Below are positions 13,384-24,046 of a DNA stretch of 64,000 bases, piece by piece. The stretch is taken from NCBI GenBank assembly GCA_004764695.1, contig SMSO01000004.1:1763501-1827500 (forward strand), given 5' to 3'. This DNA is from Schizochytrium sp. TIO01 (lineage: Eukaryota > Sar > Bigyra > Thraustochytrida > Thraustochytriidae). The notes under the pieces were generated by a model that made no database searches, was not told the origin of the DNA, and saw only the letters and a list, made by a program, of their open reading frames with translations. How positions within the stretch are numbered: the first letter of the stretch is position 1; every line of letters begins with the position of its first letter. The position numbers and the translations under genes were made by a program.

Positions 13384-13906
13384 AGTTCGTCGACGCTCAA
13401 CAGTTGCAACTCGAGAGAGCGACGGAGTAGTCAGTACGCGTGAGAGTCCTCGCAGTAAAGGACCACCTCCCATCTGCATCAAAGTGCGAAAGGTTTGCGA
13501 TTCTTGTGATCTCTTCGTGACACATCGTGGTGGACAAAACCAAACTGGCGACAGCAGCTCTTGGCCAACTCCACGTCAACTCAATCTTAAACTTAGAGCG
13601 CGCGCTTACCGTGGACAATTTGCGGAGAACTAGCTCATCATATTTCTTACGTGTAACGTTGATATATGCGGCAACGATTGCATAATCAATCTCGATATTA
13701 TTCAACAGAGAAAGAACTCAGAAGTCGCAGTTCTCACTCTTGCTGCTGAGGTGAAGCTGCCAAGAGAAAGCATAGAAAACCCAAAAGACACAAGCTCCAC
13801 CTTCAACATTAAAAGAAAAGTGGACAAGGCCTATTGCTTCTAACATTGCTGTTGACAGCAGTGCGAATCGTGACCTCTCTCTCTCTCTCTCTTCCCCTCT
13901 CTCTCT

Positions 13907-13980
13907 CACGTGGACAGGCGCGCTCTTCCTCGCTCTCTTTCCTTTCGTTGAAGATCGCTCTACGTAGAGCGCTCCCCAAT
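13907..13980 (+). promoter_or_regulatory. Candidate promoter of the Q-rich gene
   Basis: Within 160 bp upstream of the ATG at 14065 are a CT-rich tract, a CACGTG E/G-box (13907-13912), a perfect 16-bp palindrome CGCTCTACGTAGAGCG (13956-13971) and a CCAAT box (13976-13980). No TATA box is evident. This is pattern recognition only. Such motifs are typical binding sites of bHLH/bZIP and NF-Y factors in eukaryotes. Confidence 0.4.
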
Positions 13981-14064
13981 CAATACGTTCGTGTTTAGTT
14001 CATCACATACCATCCAATCTTATTCGTACACGGATCACTACGCACGCTACCCAGCACACCCACA

Positions 14065-16281
14065 ATGAAGATTAGAGTGGATGGCGGAAAGGTAGCTCCA
14101 TCCAAGAAGCGACCAAGAAGCTCAACAGCACCAGGTAGTACCTCCCATGAGCCTTCGCCCCCACCCTCTGTTACATCGAACACTTCCACAGCAACTAGTC
14201 AAGCGTCAAAACCACTTTCGCAAGACGATGCAATTCTACAGCGAAACCCCCAGCAACCAGCCACAGCGCCACCTTTAGGGCCGTCTTCGTCTGCACGTAA
14301 ACCTCACCAGCCAGCCACAGCGCCGCCCTTAGGGCTGTCTGCAACCACATCATCTACTTCCTCAAGCTCCTCTTCCGCATCCTCTTTGCGGCATCAGCAA
14401 GCACCAAAACAACAGAATCCAACATATGCAACGGCCTTGATGAAAAATTCTTCAAACCATCACAGTTCAAAACTCTCGCGGAGTTCCTCATCCGGACAAC
14501 AGAGCCTTTCCTCATATAAGGACTCCTCACAAAACTCAGGGAGGGATATCGCATCAGTGCCAGAGGAGAACGCGTCGAGGTCTTCCTCTACAATTGCTAA
14601 CACATCCGCTGCGACCGTAGCCAAACGCCGCAAGGTTGGGTCTCCGCTGCTCGAAGATGCTGGAGAGAAGCAAAACCGCTTCTTGTCAACCGATCGTCTG
14701 AATATGGCACGCAAGCTAGTGCGCGGACTCATTCCTTATTATGGCATTGTCGGACCGCCAGGCGAAAACATTCCAGTGAACAAGGCACTTACTGAGCTCA
14801 AGGATCGCTTCAAAGATGACTGGGATGGCATCTTCAACGTTGCAGCTGTTCTCATCGATAAGCAGTTTAATACTGGGGGGCAAGGGCCCTCTGCGAACCT
14901 CACTGACGTCGACGCTGTATGCCGCTTCTTTCTCAAAGAGCCTGTCGAAAAGATTGCCAAGCACGCTAAACGTACTTTCTATTATGCTACACTGGATACA
15001 CTTAATGGATCCCTCAAAGACAAGAATAATTTCACTTTCCGCGAAAATGACCCTGAACCTCTACATCACCCTGAGAATAAAATTGCGCTTGAGGCCAAGG
15101 CTAGACTCTCTGCAGTGCAACCTTCTCTCTCAAAACAAATGGACAAATTGCTTTCGACTCTCCAAGAATCGGCCCAAAGAATTGCAGAAACTGTGGAATC
15201 CTCGCTCGGAGAGAACCTAACGTATGCGCAAGCAAGCTGTATTTCAAAGTGTATTGGTGTTTTACAGAGGGTACTTTCAAGATCTTCTTTCAATCAGCCC
15301 TCGACAGAGTCTATGCTACCCACACAATTATTCCAACAGCACACCCCACAGCAACAGCAACAAGCTCAAAATCAACTCCAACACCAACACCAACTGCTAG
15401 CGCATAACAATAGCATCATGGCTGCCTTTGCTGCCTCTCAATCTCCGACGAGTGTCCCCGCCTCGTCTGTGTCTACCACCGTTCCAAACCTTGCGAATTC
15501 GGCCTCCTCGCAGTCCTCGCAGTCCTCGCACCCCTCTGGCCTCCACTCACAGCAGCAGCAGCAGCAGCAGCGGCAGCCACAATCGATGTTCTTTCCTGGA
15601 CCAAACCTTGTGCAAATGCAGCAGAATGAACTTCGCTCCGCTGCCTCGGATCCTTCATCTCAGATCAACCTCAACAGTTTATACTTGGGAAACCCCGACC
15701 CTCATACCGCCATGCAGCAACAACAGATAATCCAGCAGCAATATCTGCAACTTCAGCAATTGCAGCAACAACAGCAACAGCAACAACAGGATAACTTAAA
15801 CAATAATAACCAGAGTTCTGCTCGCCAGCAGCCGGCAATGCAACCTCGTTCGGATCTAACGAACGCAGCTATGATGGACGCAGCAATGCGACTGGCTATG
15901 GCTGGACAGCCATACTTCTCAGAAGCCACTCAGCAAACGATGTTGCAGCAACACTTCCTTCAGCAGCAAATTCTCCTGCAACACCAAGTGCAACAGCAAC
16001 AGCAGCAGCAGCAACAACAACAACTTGGTGGTAGCAGCAATAGCAGCAGCAGCAGCAGCAGCAGCAGTAGAAGTTCTAGCAGCAATAATAACGGTTCGCA
16101 CTTCGAAGAACCTCAGCGTGCTCAACAGCAGCGCTTTCCTTCGCAACTAGGTTTGCAAGGTCCGTTTCCTGGGTTGGACCTTGCTACTACGCAGCAACAT
16201 CTGGGGCAACCCGGTTCCCAAACCCAAGCAAACCAGTTTCAGCAGTTCTTTTTTGATCCGCAAAACCACAAAAGAAGCTAG
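14065..16281 (+). CDS. Q/S-rich nuclear-type protein, unknown function
   Basis: A 738-residue intronless frame that begins at an ATG in CACAATGA context. I do not recognise the family. The N-terminal 200 residues are Ser/Pro-rich and hold two basic nuclear-localisation-like motifs, KKRPR (14-18) and KRRKV (187-191). Residues about 205-410 look folded and mostly helical, with a segment LVRGLIPYYGIVG near 220. From about 420 the chain is low complexity, with four Gln-rich blocks (near 423-440, 495-506, 550-576 and 628-654) and a Ser run at 657-673. This make-up is common in transcription coactivators and RNA-body proteins, so a nuclear regulatory role is a guess. The Gln codons are mixed CAG/CAA, which limits slippage and suggests selection for the protein tract. 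It stands alone, with a gene desert upstream. Confidence 0.85.
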   Translation: MKIRVDGGKVAPSKKRPRSSTAPGSTSHEPSPPPSVTSNTSTATSQASKPLSQDDAILQRNPQQPATAPPLGPSSSARKPHQPATAPPLGLSATTSSTSSSSSSASSLRHQQAPKQQNPTYATALMKNSSNHHSSKLSRSSSSGQQSLSSYKDSSQNSGRDIASVPEENASRSSSTIANTSAATVAKRRKVGSPLLEDAGEKQNRFLSTDRLNMARKLVRGLIPYYGIVGPPGENIPVNKALTELKDRFKDDWDGIFNVAAVLIDKQFNTGGQGPSANLTDVDAVCRFFLKEPVEKIAKHAKRTFYYATLDTLNGSLKDKNNFTFRENDPEPLHHPENKIALEAKARLSAVQPSLSKQMDKLLSTLQESAQRIAETVESSLGENLTYAQASCISKCIGVLQRVLSRSSFNQPSTESMLPTQLFQQHTPQQQQQAQNQLQHQHQLLAHNNSIMAAFAASQSPTSVPASSVSTTVPNLANSASSQSSQSSHPSGLHSQQQQQQQRQPQSMFFPGPNLVQMQQNELRSAASDPSSQINLNSLYLGNPDPHTAMQQQQIIQQQYLQLQQLQQQQQQQQQDNLNNNNQSSARQQPAMQPRSDLTNAAMMDAAMRLAMAGQPYFSEATQQTMLQQHFLQQQILLQHQVQQQQQQQQQQQLGGSSNSSSSSSSSSRSSSSNNNGSHFEEPQRAQQQRFPSQLGLQGPFPGLDLATTQQHLGQPGSQTQANQFQQFFFDPQNHKRS

Positions 16282-17506
16282 AAGGGACTGGTCAGCTCTC
16301 CACTTCATCATCAGGTCCCACTTCCGCTGAAGCATCGTTAACTCTATGTTCTTCTTTATGAAGCGATCTTCTATGGCTGGAAATCCTTCAAGCAGTTTCT
16401 CTGATCTAACCTAAGTCAGCTTATGTGTAAACCTGCATATGCGATTGAACATCAAGCCTTTGGAACTTTGTGTGGCTGCGGAGGGTTGGTATACGTATAT
16501 AAACAAGGCATCTCTGCTCCTGCCTGCACGCATCATCTATTGAATGAAATGCCTTTCGTGATACGCGTTGAGTTGTAAGTGTGTCTAACAGGCAGGAAGA
16601 ACACGTTCCTTAGTCTACCTGCACGTATCCATATGACAGCTTTTCAAGCTCGGGGTACCAAAATAATTTAGTTCCATGCTATTGTTTCTGATTTTATGCA
16701 CTTACTCATTTATAGACTCATTTAATTCTTACCAATTTTCAAGAATCAGTGTTGGCTTCTAATAGACACTTTCTTTTAATCCAGTTCGAGGCAATGAATT
16801 TGGCACCCATACCAAACCTTAAATTCGGTCGATCGCGGGTACCTCTGTTGGCTGCATGAGTTCGGTCACGAATGTTAGCCGAGGGTTGTGCAAAGTAACC
16901 TTCTTTTTCTTTTTCTTCTCTTCATTTTATTATAACCCTTTCGTTTTACTCCTCTCGGTTCTGGTTTCGTTTTTTAACAATTTTAAAAATCACTACTTCC
17001 TTTTCTTTCCTTTTTTTTTCTCTGCCCAAATTTAAGTTCGAATTGAATCAACCAAAAACACGTATCGCAATCTGAACAGCGCGCAAAGAGTTTAAAGCAT
17101 GATTGCGCATATATGTATTGTGACATCTGCACGTTAAAGCTATCACTCGGAACATTATATTTCATTAACTAGTTAGCCGTACAAAGAGAGGGTAGGAGCT
17201 TGTTATCGCAGTAGCTGCAACGAGAAGATTAACTAAGTGCTGTACTTCACACTATTATGGTGCATCAGCAGAAACATACCGAATAAGATATTGGGTATCT
17301 TGACGTATGTAGAGCGTATGTAATCAACTGAGAACCTGCACTATCTTCTACTTCGCCAAGTTCATGCAACTTGAAGGTTTTGCGCCCAATAACCTCAGCT
17401 GATTTAAGAATTGCTATCGCACAGAACCTCGAGCATGCACCTTGGCTCTGTGAAAATCATTCCGTTATCCTTTTGCCTAAATTTGAACCCTCAACAAGTT
17501 AACAAG
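16282..17506. other. Intergenic, 3' side of Q-rich gene
   Basis: No supported gene. The first few hundred bases probably hold the 3' UTR of the Q-rich gene. The rest is AT-rich, with CT-rich stretches at 16898-16930 and 17000-17030. Confidence 0.5.
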
Positions 17507-17785
17507 ATGGATCAAAATCAAGACAGCTTGAATGATGTGTCATTCGTTGGCTTCCGCAAAGCGCTCACTCCCAAAGCCGAGCTTTCCCCTCGCCAGTGGC
17601 GTAAATTGGTTAACCTCCGAGATGATTACCCTTCAAAGCCATGCAATGAATGTTGGGCCATCCACGATCAGCTCAGAACATCCAGGGTATTCAAATGCCC
17701 CCAAAAATATAAATACATAGCAGATCGTGATATTTACGACACCAGAGTCATCCTTTTGTGCTACCTATCCAAGGACATGATTTAA
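17507..17785 (+). CDS. Possible small Cys-containing protein
   Basis: A 92-codon frame opens with ATG in a good context (AACAAGATGG) and ends at TAA. The protein has a CNEC (Cys-x-x-Cys) pair near residue 46-49, a third Cys about 20 residues later, and a mixed charged/aromatic composition unlike the low-complexity frames nearby. I do not recognise a family. It may be one exon of a larger gene, a fragment of a mobile element, or chance. Shorter in-frame extensions upstream exist but begin at non-ATG codons. Confidence 0.3.
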   Translation: MDQNQDSLNDVSFVGFRKALTPKAELSPRQWRKLVNLRDDYPSKPCNECWAIHDQLRTSRVFKCPQKYKYIADRDIYDTRVILLCYLSKDMI

Positions 17786-20303
17786 GAACTGTCTTTGAGT
17801 CGCGGGTTAAAACTAACCTGAGATTGGGACTTAGTCTCACGTCACCATAGGAAATGCAAATTTGCGAATTTTATAGGTTCATCTCGATGTGAACCTCTTG
17901 AATTCTAAACTAGCACCTACCTACTACTTAGTGAAACACGGTGGTACAAATAATAAGGTTTGAGGTTCAGGTCCAACAATTCCAAGAAGTCCAGTAGATA
18001 CCATGGCCGCAATTTACCGTGAACTAGTCCATTCGTATCTGACTCGCCCGCCAAAGCTACGCGTGGTAGCGGTAGTTAGGGTTGTACAAACTGCTCCTTA
18101 TGATCGGCAAGAGCTTCATAGAATGAAACAAATTAAAACTTCAGGGCACACATGAGCTTGACGCTCGTCGCTTTCCACGTTTCGAGCACAATTTGTTCAA
18201 TTTAGTCACTTGCAGTTGCAAAACAAATAAATGTGTGTACAGACTCAGAATTATAGCATGAGCAGCTCAAACCATGGTGTCCCTCCCCGGCAGGAGTGTG
18301 AGCGAGGGACTTGAGCCACAGAGTAATGAAATGAATTTAGTACCAGCTAGTGGAAATATATTCTGATATTACACTTTTGTTCCTGTAGTAAGTAAGCAGG
18401 CAGGTAGGTAGGTAGGTAAGGCTGTGTAAGTCTCAGCGTTTTGGCCATATCAGGATGGTGGAATCATCGCTGCCCATGTTAGTTAAGAGTTGCAGCAGCA
18501 TGATGCCTTGCAAAATTAATCCGCTCTCTTGCAGAGGAATCGCATTGTGCTAGTGATGGATGGCGCGTTCTCGGTAGGTATCAACTACGTAGAAGTCAAG
18601 ATCTATTGAGCTTTGATTACCAAATATGACGTCTTGCTGCAAGGCACTGCTAATAAACGCTTCAAAACCAAACAACTGAGCGCATTTTTAGTGATTTTCG
18701 GTTGGTAATACATCTGCCTCAAACAGAACTCTATGAAGGGGCTTTTGGGCTTGGAAGCGATTGGGAGGTAGTGTCTATTGTTTCTATGTAGCATCATGCA
18801 AGGAGCTCTACTAGTTTGTGCATCACAGTTACCTACTTCCCTCCTTCGAAAAGACCACCAGTGTTAGTAGAAGTAGTATTAGCAGCAACAGTAGAAGTTC
18901 AGGTACTACTACTGCTACTTCTAAGTGGCTTCGCTGTGCTCGTCGTGGACGGCGAGACCCTGCTCGCGAGTGGGAGGTACATTACCCCATCAATTTTTCT
19001 TCTGAATGAGGAGGAACCCAGGCAGTATACGCTTCTTTTCCTGATACCCCCGGTACCTACTCGGATGCCTAGAAAGTTTGATGCTAACGTTGTACTCATT
19101 TGGGATTTGAGATAGACACAGCTCGTGACTTTTGCATGGTCGAATCACAGGGTAGTAGTAGTATTGGAGAGAGCCAAGTTCATGAGTCCTGCATTTCCAG
19201 CTAGATCACATCAAGAAAATGATCGCGATGTTCTTGATTATTGTGGCAATAGACTCCACTTTGGTAATATCTGCCTTGGCACAGCAAGAAAGAAACGTGA
19301 TGTCTTGATTTCGTTCAAGGTGCCCAGCGAACAACCTCTTCGTATGCAAGCAGTGACGCTTCGAATCTGAGTTCGTTGCTTTCACTCGCTCGATTTCAGG
19401 CACTGATTGAAATGTATCTAGGTGCGTGTGCAGCAGAGCAATGAGGATGAACGAATCAGCTGAGACACCCCTGCATTTCATGCGTCAGCAAACTACTTTC
19501 AGCGCCTTCTTCGTTGATTCAAGTTTTGAAGGCTCGCCGCCATGCACAGGCGACTGATGACAACGACATTGACTGCGAGTGAAGTAGTGAAGTAATAAAC
19601 TGTACTTTTTCTTATCTATTGCCTTTAAGGCTCACGTCTGATCAACTTGCTTCCACGGAAATTCTAAATGCATTAGTTTCTGGGTAGGTAGGTAGGGAGG
19701 GAGGGAGGTACCTACCTGCTTCGTATGGGAGGTGACAACTTTGGCACTTTCGTGGCGAGCTTTGATCGCTAGTAAGTTTTCCTTCCTGCTCCGACGGCGG
19801 TCTTGTACACAAAGAATGCGAGGCAGTACTTCCTCACCCCCAAGAAAATTATTAGGAACAACCTTAATAGTCCAAAGCAAACAATCAAACAAACCCAAAT
19901 TGAAAACAATTAAGCAGACAAACACAGCGATCAAATCATCAAGCATACTCAAGCCTCGTAGCTGGTGGAAACACTGGACATCATCAAGTCGGAACACATT
20001 GACTAAGCTCTTGGAGTCCACGCGAGAGGTAAGGAGCTTCAAGAGGCTCTCTGCTATTGGTACCTTAAGGATTGGCATCGTCCCTTTCTTTAGCGCTCAT
20101 TGAACTGGAACAAAACAAAACTGCAAAGCAAGAAAATAGACATATCCCACTCGTACCCTTCGCGTGCGGCTAGGCGCGCGCCAACTTTGAGGCGTCGAAG
20201 AGGTAAGCTTGCAGAGCTCGCAAGCTCCGCAAAGAAGAGGACTATCAAGACCTCATAGGAGCTCGAAACCCAGGGCGCTCTTGCCTTCGAGGTCATTTGA
20301 CTC
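17786..20303. other. Intergenic, no firm gene
   Basis: About 2.5 kb without a defensible gene. It contains GGTA tetranucleotide repeats at about 18403-18418 and 19684-19720 (the latter a GGTA/GGGA run flanked by TACC, so partly self-complementary). A 148-codon minus-strand ATG frame (19632-20078) overlaps a 123-codon plus-strand frame (19732-20103). Neither has a recognisable domain. Confidence 0.45.
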
Positions 20304-20369
20304 GCGCACGTGCAGGGTGGAGCGTGCGCACGTGCAAGAGAACTATAGAGAGAGAGACACATCTATAAA
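20304..20369 (+). promoter_or_regulatory. Twin G-box and TATA-like promoter
   Basis: Two copies of GCGCACGTGCA (20304-20314 and 20326-20336), each with a perfect CACGTG core, lie exactly 22 bp apart, which is about two helical turns. A TATAAA follows at 20364-20369, 118 bp before the ATG of the Sec14-PH gene at 20487. The arrangement looks like a core promoter with paired bHLH/bZIP sites. Function is inferred from motif and spacing only. Confidence 0.55.
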
Positions 20370-20486
20370 CAGTTCAAATTGAGAGTAAACCGCCAGCGCT
20401 TCGTTTGCAGCGGTGCTGTAGATTAGAATTGGGATTCTTAGGTCAAGTCGAGAAGTTGGAGATTGTTGTTGCTTGGCGCGAGTACT

Positions 20487-22499
20487 ATGGCATCAGCGTG
20501 GCAAAAGTACGTCGAGTTCACTCTCCACAAGGAGCGAACTATTATATTTAATTCTGAGGAAGAGTCTTGTATCGGGCAAGTAAAAACGGAGCTACGCAAA
20601 CGCGGACGGCCTGAGTGCTGGGACCACCTCAAGCATGAACAACAACTTAACATTGTAAGGGGATACTGGGATCGCCCCCAGCGTGTGAAGGATATCACAG
20701 ATATAGTAGTTGAGATTTATGATTGGAGAAAGGCGGAGCATGTTGATGACTTGCTCAATACCATTCTACCTCTTCATGATGAATACCATCAGTGTTGGCC
20801 TACCCATATTTGTGGCGAAGATAAGTATGGGCACTGGGTTGTTATGGACCGTGTTGAAGAGCTTGAAGTATCGGCCCTCAGCAAATACGATGAAGATCTT
20901 GTGCTACGCTACCGCGCTCAGGCTCTGGAGGCTTTGAATGCAATCAAAGACGAAATTTCTTCTCGTCTCGGCTACCGCGTTTGCCAATATGTTTACATCA
21001 TGGACCTCAAGGGCCTTTCCATTAAGAAACACTTTACTGCCAAGGTACGAGGCATTTTGCAACCGATCTTTAAGATTTCAGGCGATTACTATCCTGACAG
21101 TTTGTGGAATTTATTCATCATCAACGCTCCCATGAGTTTTCGTATGATTTGGCGTATCATCTCACCATGGATTGACCCTGTCGTCAAAGCAAAGATTCGA
21201 ATCCTGGCTGGAGAATCAGCTTATATCCCTGCAATGATAAAGTCAGACATTCCCATTGAAAGTATCCCTTCTATTATTGGTGGTGAGGGCTCGACAATTA
21301 TGCTCAAAGAGGTTGTTGAACGCTTGGTAGAGGAACCTGATGTCAAGGATCATAATTTCACATGCTGGCACGCAACACCAGACCCTGCTGTGGTTGAGGC
21401 ACACCGTAAGCAGCTCGAGGAACTTAACCGCCGTCACAGCTTGCTCAGTCGTATCTCTCGTGTTCGTAATGTACGAACCTTTCGCAAGAAGACATCAATT
21501 ATGACAGTCAATGAAGATGAACTTGATTCCGAGGTTGCCGAAGAAGTGTATAATGAAGACGAAATTATCCTACAAGGTTGGCTAAGCAAGCAAGGTGGAG
21601 TCAATACTGCGTGGAAACGTCGCTACTTTGTGCTCACACCCAGCGCGTTGTACTACTTTGCAACCGTACCAACCCCCGAGTGTCATATTCCGCGTGGTAA
21701 AATCGAACTTCACATGATTTCGGAGGCTCGCCTTCACTCCGGAGATGGACTTATGGAACTCGAGACCCCGCGGCGTGTCTACCAGCTCCGCCTCGATCCA
21801 GCTGATGTAGAGGTCGAGAGCGACCTGTCCGCAGCAACGCAACGGTGGGTCAACGAAATAACCTCCGCTGCTGAGAACGACATTTGTGCAATTGATGTTG
21901 AAGCCCTCAGCGATGATGCACATGAAAGTCACATTATTCAAGCTGGTTTTCTTTTTAAGCGTGGTGCCTTCAATCGTTCGTGGCGTAAGCGCTACTTTGT
22001 GCTCACTTCACATGCACTCTACTACTACACAGATGCACCAACAACCGTGGGGTCGCTTCTCAAGGGTAGAATTGACTTGTACCGGATCACAGCCACTGAT
22101 GTGACTAGCTCCAAAGACACGCGTGAATTTACGGTGACCATGCCTGGGCGTGTGTTTTATCTTCGAGCAGAAACTGAAGATGCAGCTGACAACTGGCTCT
22201 CCAACATTTCCTGTGCTGTTGAAGAGGAACTTGATAATGCCATTCGCCGTGGTCATTCAGATGATAGTGATGAGGAAGAGGTGCCCATGCTTCGTGCCAT
22301 TGATGAGGAAGTTGAAGATACGCTCGGACGGACAAGCTCTAATATGATTGCTGGTCTCACAAGTCTTGCCAGTGACTTCCTGGCAGTTGCTGCAGACATG
22401 GGTATCCTGCGCAAGGAAAACGATGGCTCTACACCTGATGAGGAAACCATGCTTCAGGATGTTCAAAAGCGCGTGATGCACATGTTCAAGCTTTTTTAG
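20487..22499 (+). CDS. Sec14 (CRAL-TRIO) protein with two PH domains
   Basis: A 670-residue intronless protein. I chose the ATG at 20487 (ACTATGG context); an 8-codon upstream extension starts with TTG and was not used. Residues about 105-262 match the Sec14/CRAL-TRIO lipid-binding fold, with a GEDKYGHWVVMDR strand, a YIMDLKGLS strand and the YYPDSLWNLFIINAP region. Two pleckstrin homology domains follow at about 360-465 and 482-580. Both keep the core pattern (Lys, then W-K/R-x-RYFVLT, then LYY), including the basic cluster that in many PH domains contacts phosphoinositides. The C-terminal 90 residues are acidic and probably disordered. Expected role: phospholipid sensing or transfer at a membrane marked by phosphoinositides. 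The exact lipid cannot be told from sequence. The domain set is clear; the orthologue is not. Confidence 0.93.
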   Translation: MASAWQKYVEFTLHKERTIIFNSEEESCIGQVKTELRKRGRPECWDHLKHEQQLNIVRGYWDRPQRVKDITDIVVEIYDWRKAEHVDDLLNTILPLHDEYHQCWPTHICGEDKYGHWVVMDRVEELEVSALSKYDEDLVLRYRAQALEALNAIKDEISSRLGYRVCQYVYIMDLKGLSIKKHFTAKVRGILQPIFKISGDYYPDSLWNLFIINAPMSFRMIWRIISPWIDPVVKAKIRILAGESAYIPAMIKSDIPIESIPSIIGGEGSTIMLKEVVERLVEEPDVKDHNFTCWHATPDPAVVEAHRKQLEELNRRHSLLSRISRVRNVRTFRKKTSIMTVNEDELDSEVAEEVYNEDEIILQGWLSKQGGVNTAWKRRYFVLTPSALYYFATVPTPECHIPRGKIELHMISEARLHSGDGLMELETPRRVYQLRLDPADVEVESDLSAATQRWVNEITSAAENDICAIDVEALSDDAHESHIIQAGFLFKRGAFNRSWRKRYFVLTSHALYYYTDAPTTVGSLLKGRIDLYRITATDVTSSKDTREFTVTMPGRVFYLRAETEDAADNWLSNISCAVEEELDNAIRRGHSDDSDEEEVPMLRAIDEEVEDTLGRTSSNMIAGLTSLASDFLAVAADMGILRKENDGSTPDEETMLQDVQKRVMHMFKLF

Positions 22500-24046
22500 A
22501 TATAATTTCAAGATGTCAGCTATGCAAACAAGGAATTAAAATTAGATTTGCGGATGATCCTTGCTACATTTTTACTTTAGAAATTACTGTAGAGATTAAG
22601 ATTCTGGTGTAGTCTCATATGACGCTCCCCTCCTGTATGCAACATCTAGAATGCTTGGGTGTGGTCACATTTACATACGACTGATAGGAAAAGTCTAACC
22701 CTATTTTTATTTTATTTTTTCTTCAGCGCCTACATTACACCAAGCTGTTCAATGCAACGTCACATTATTTGGGATCCTGTGAGCAGCTAATTATGTGAGG
22801 CAAGCTCCCCCCCCTTTGAAACACACTCATGTAATCACCTCCAAGTATTTAATTTAGTTTTGATCTTCAAAACTTAACCTTTCTACCTTGTACAGCACAG
22901 GGAAAAGTGCTTTATCAGATAATGTGTTCATGTGTCGGTTTTGCAAACCTCTTCCATGCCAAAATCAGTCAAAAGACCGCGGGTTCAAAGTATAGAGCAT
23001 TTACATAGTTAATCCGCGACATATCTTGTGTGTTCCATTCTGCAGAATGAACTTGCGCTAAACGGGACCAGGGATTTCTTCATGGTGTCATACTTGGAAA
23101 CAATAAACCATTACTGGGCATACGGGCTGAACAGAGGTCCGGGAGATGCCACCGTGAATCCGTGGCTAGATTATCCATATTCTCAAGGTTGTGCCTCTTC
23201 AAAGTGAAGCATATTTTAATTATTTCGCACTTCTCAATTTCGACGGATGGAAGCAATTATTACAACTTAATGAATACTCGTCTCGACAGTTTTAGCTGGT
23301 TAAGATTGGGCAATTGCTTGGGAAATAGAGCTAGTGCGCAGAAGGCTTTCTTATGTGCACGTGCGAGACGTTTTGAAAAGAATCGAAACCTGGAACTGCG
23401 AAATGTATTAAGAACCCGGGCCTGCATTGAGGGCTCCTCGTTGAACAGGAGCAACGAGTGCTATTTCAGAATTTACCTTGTTGGCGAAATATTTCATAAG
23501 ACCTGTCCATCTAAAGCTGTGGAAATATGAAGATGTAATTATTAATGTCTTGTATGGAGGAAATAAGACAATATTGGACTACATTTGAAGTCGAGGACAA
23601 GTCTGCGCCTTTTATCAGTCAAGAGCATTGAAAAGACACATCTACAAATTAAAAAACACTCCTTCAGGTTATTCATTATCTTTTTGTTTTTTTGTCTTTT
23701 AGTATTTTGTAGTCTTGCAACAAGGGCCTTTGTTACCTAGACCTTTGCGCACTCTTATATTAGAGCTAGTGCTATCTTTTCATTACTGTACGAGACAACA
23801 TAAATCCGAGCAGTGAAAACACTCTCTTTCGTCTTTTCTACTTAGCCCATCAGTCGAAATCTACTTTCGACATCGCTGTCGAAGGAGTTAGCGATTCAAT
23901 GCCATCAATATCGTGTATTATCTCAGCACAGCCCGTGTCGCATCAACTATTGTCTTATCCCATACTATCGGCATAAACCTCTTTGATCAAAGAAATCTCG
24001 GCGCTAACACCTTTTCATGGAAAAATGAAGTTGAGGGGTCATAATT
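22500..24046. other. Convergent intergenic region
   Basis: Lies between the 3' ends of the Sec14-PH gene (+) and NAA30 (-). No supported gene: open frames at 23162-23530 are low quality on both strands. A C9 run occurs near 22808. Probably holds two 3' UTRs plus spacer. Confidence 0.5.

Noticed and set aside
19632-20103. 148-codon minus-strand ATG frame opposite a 123-codon plus-strand frame
   Set aside because: Neither shows a known domain and they overlap almost fully. Kept only as a note in the intergenic entry.
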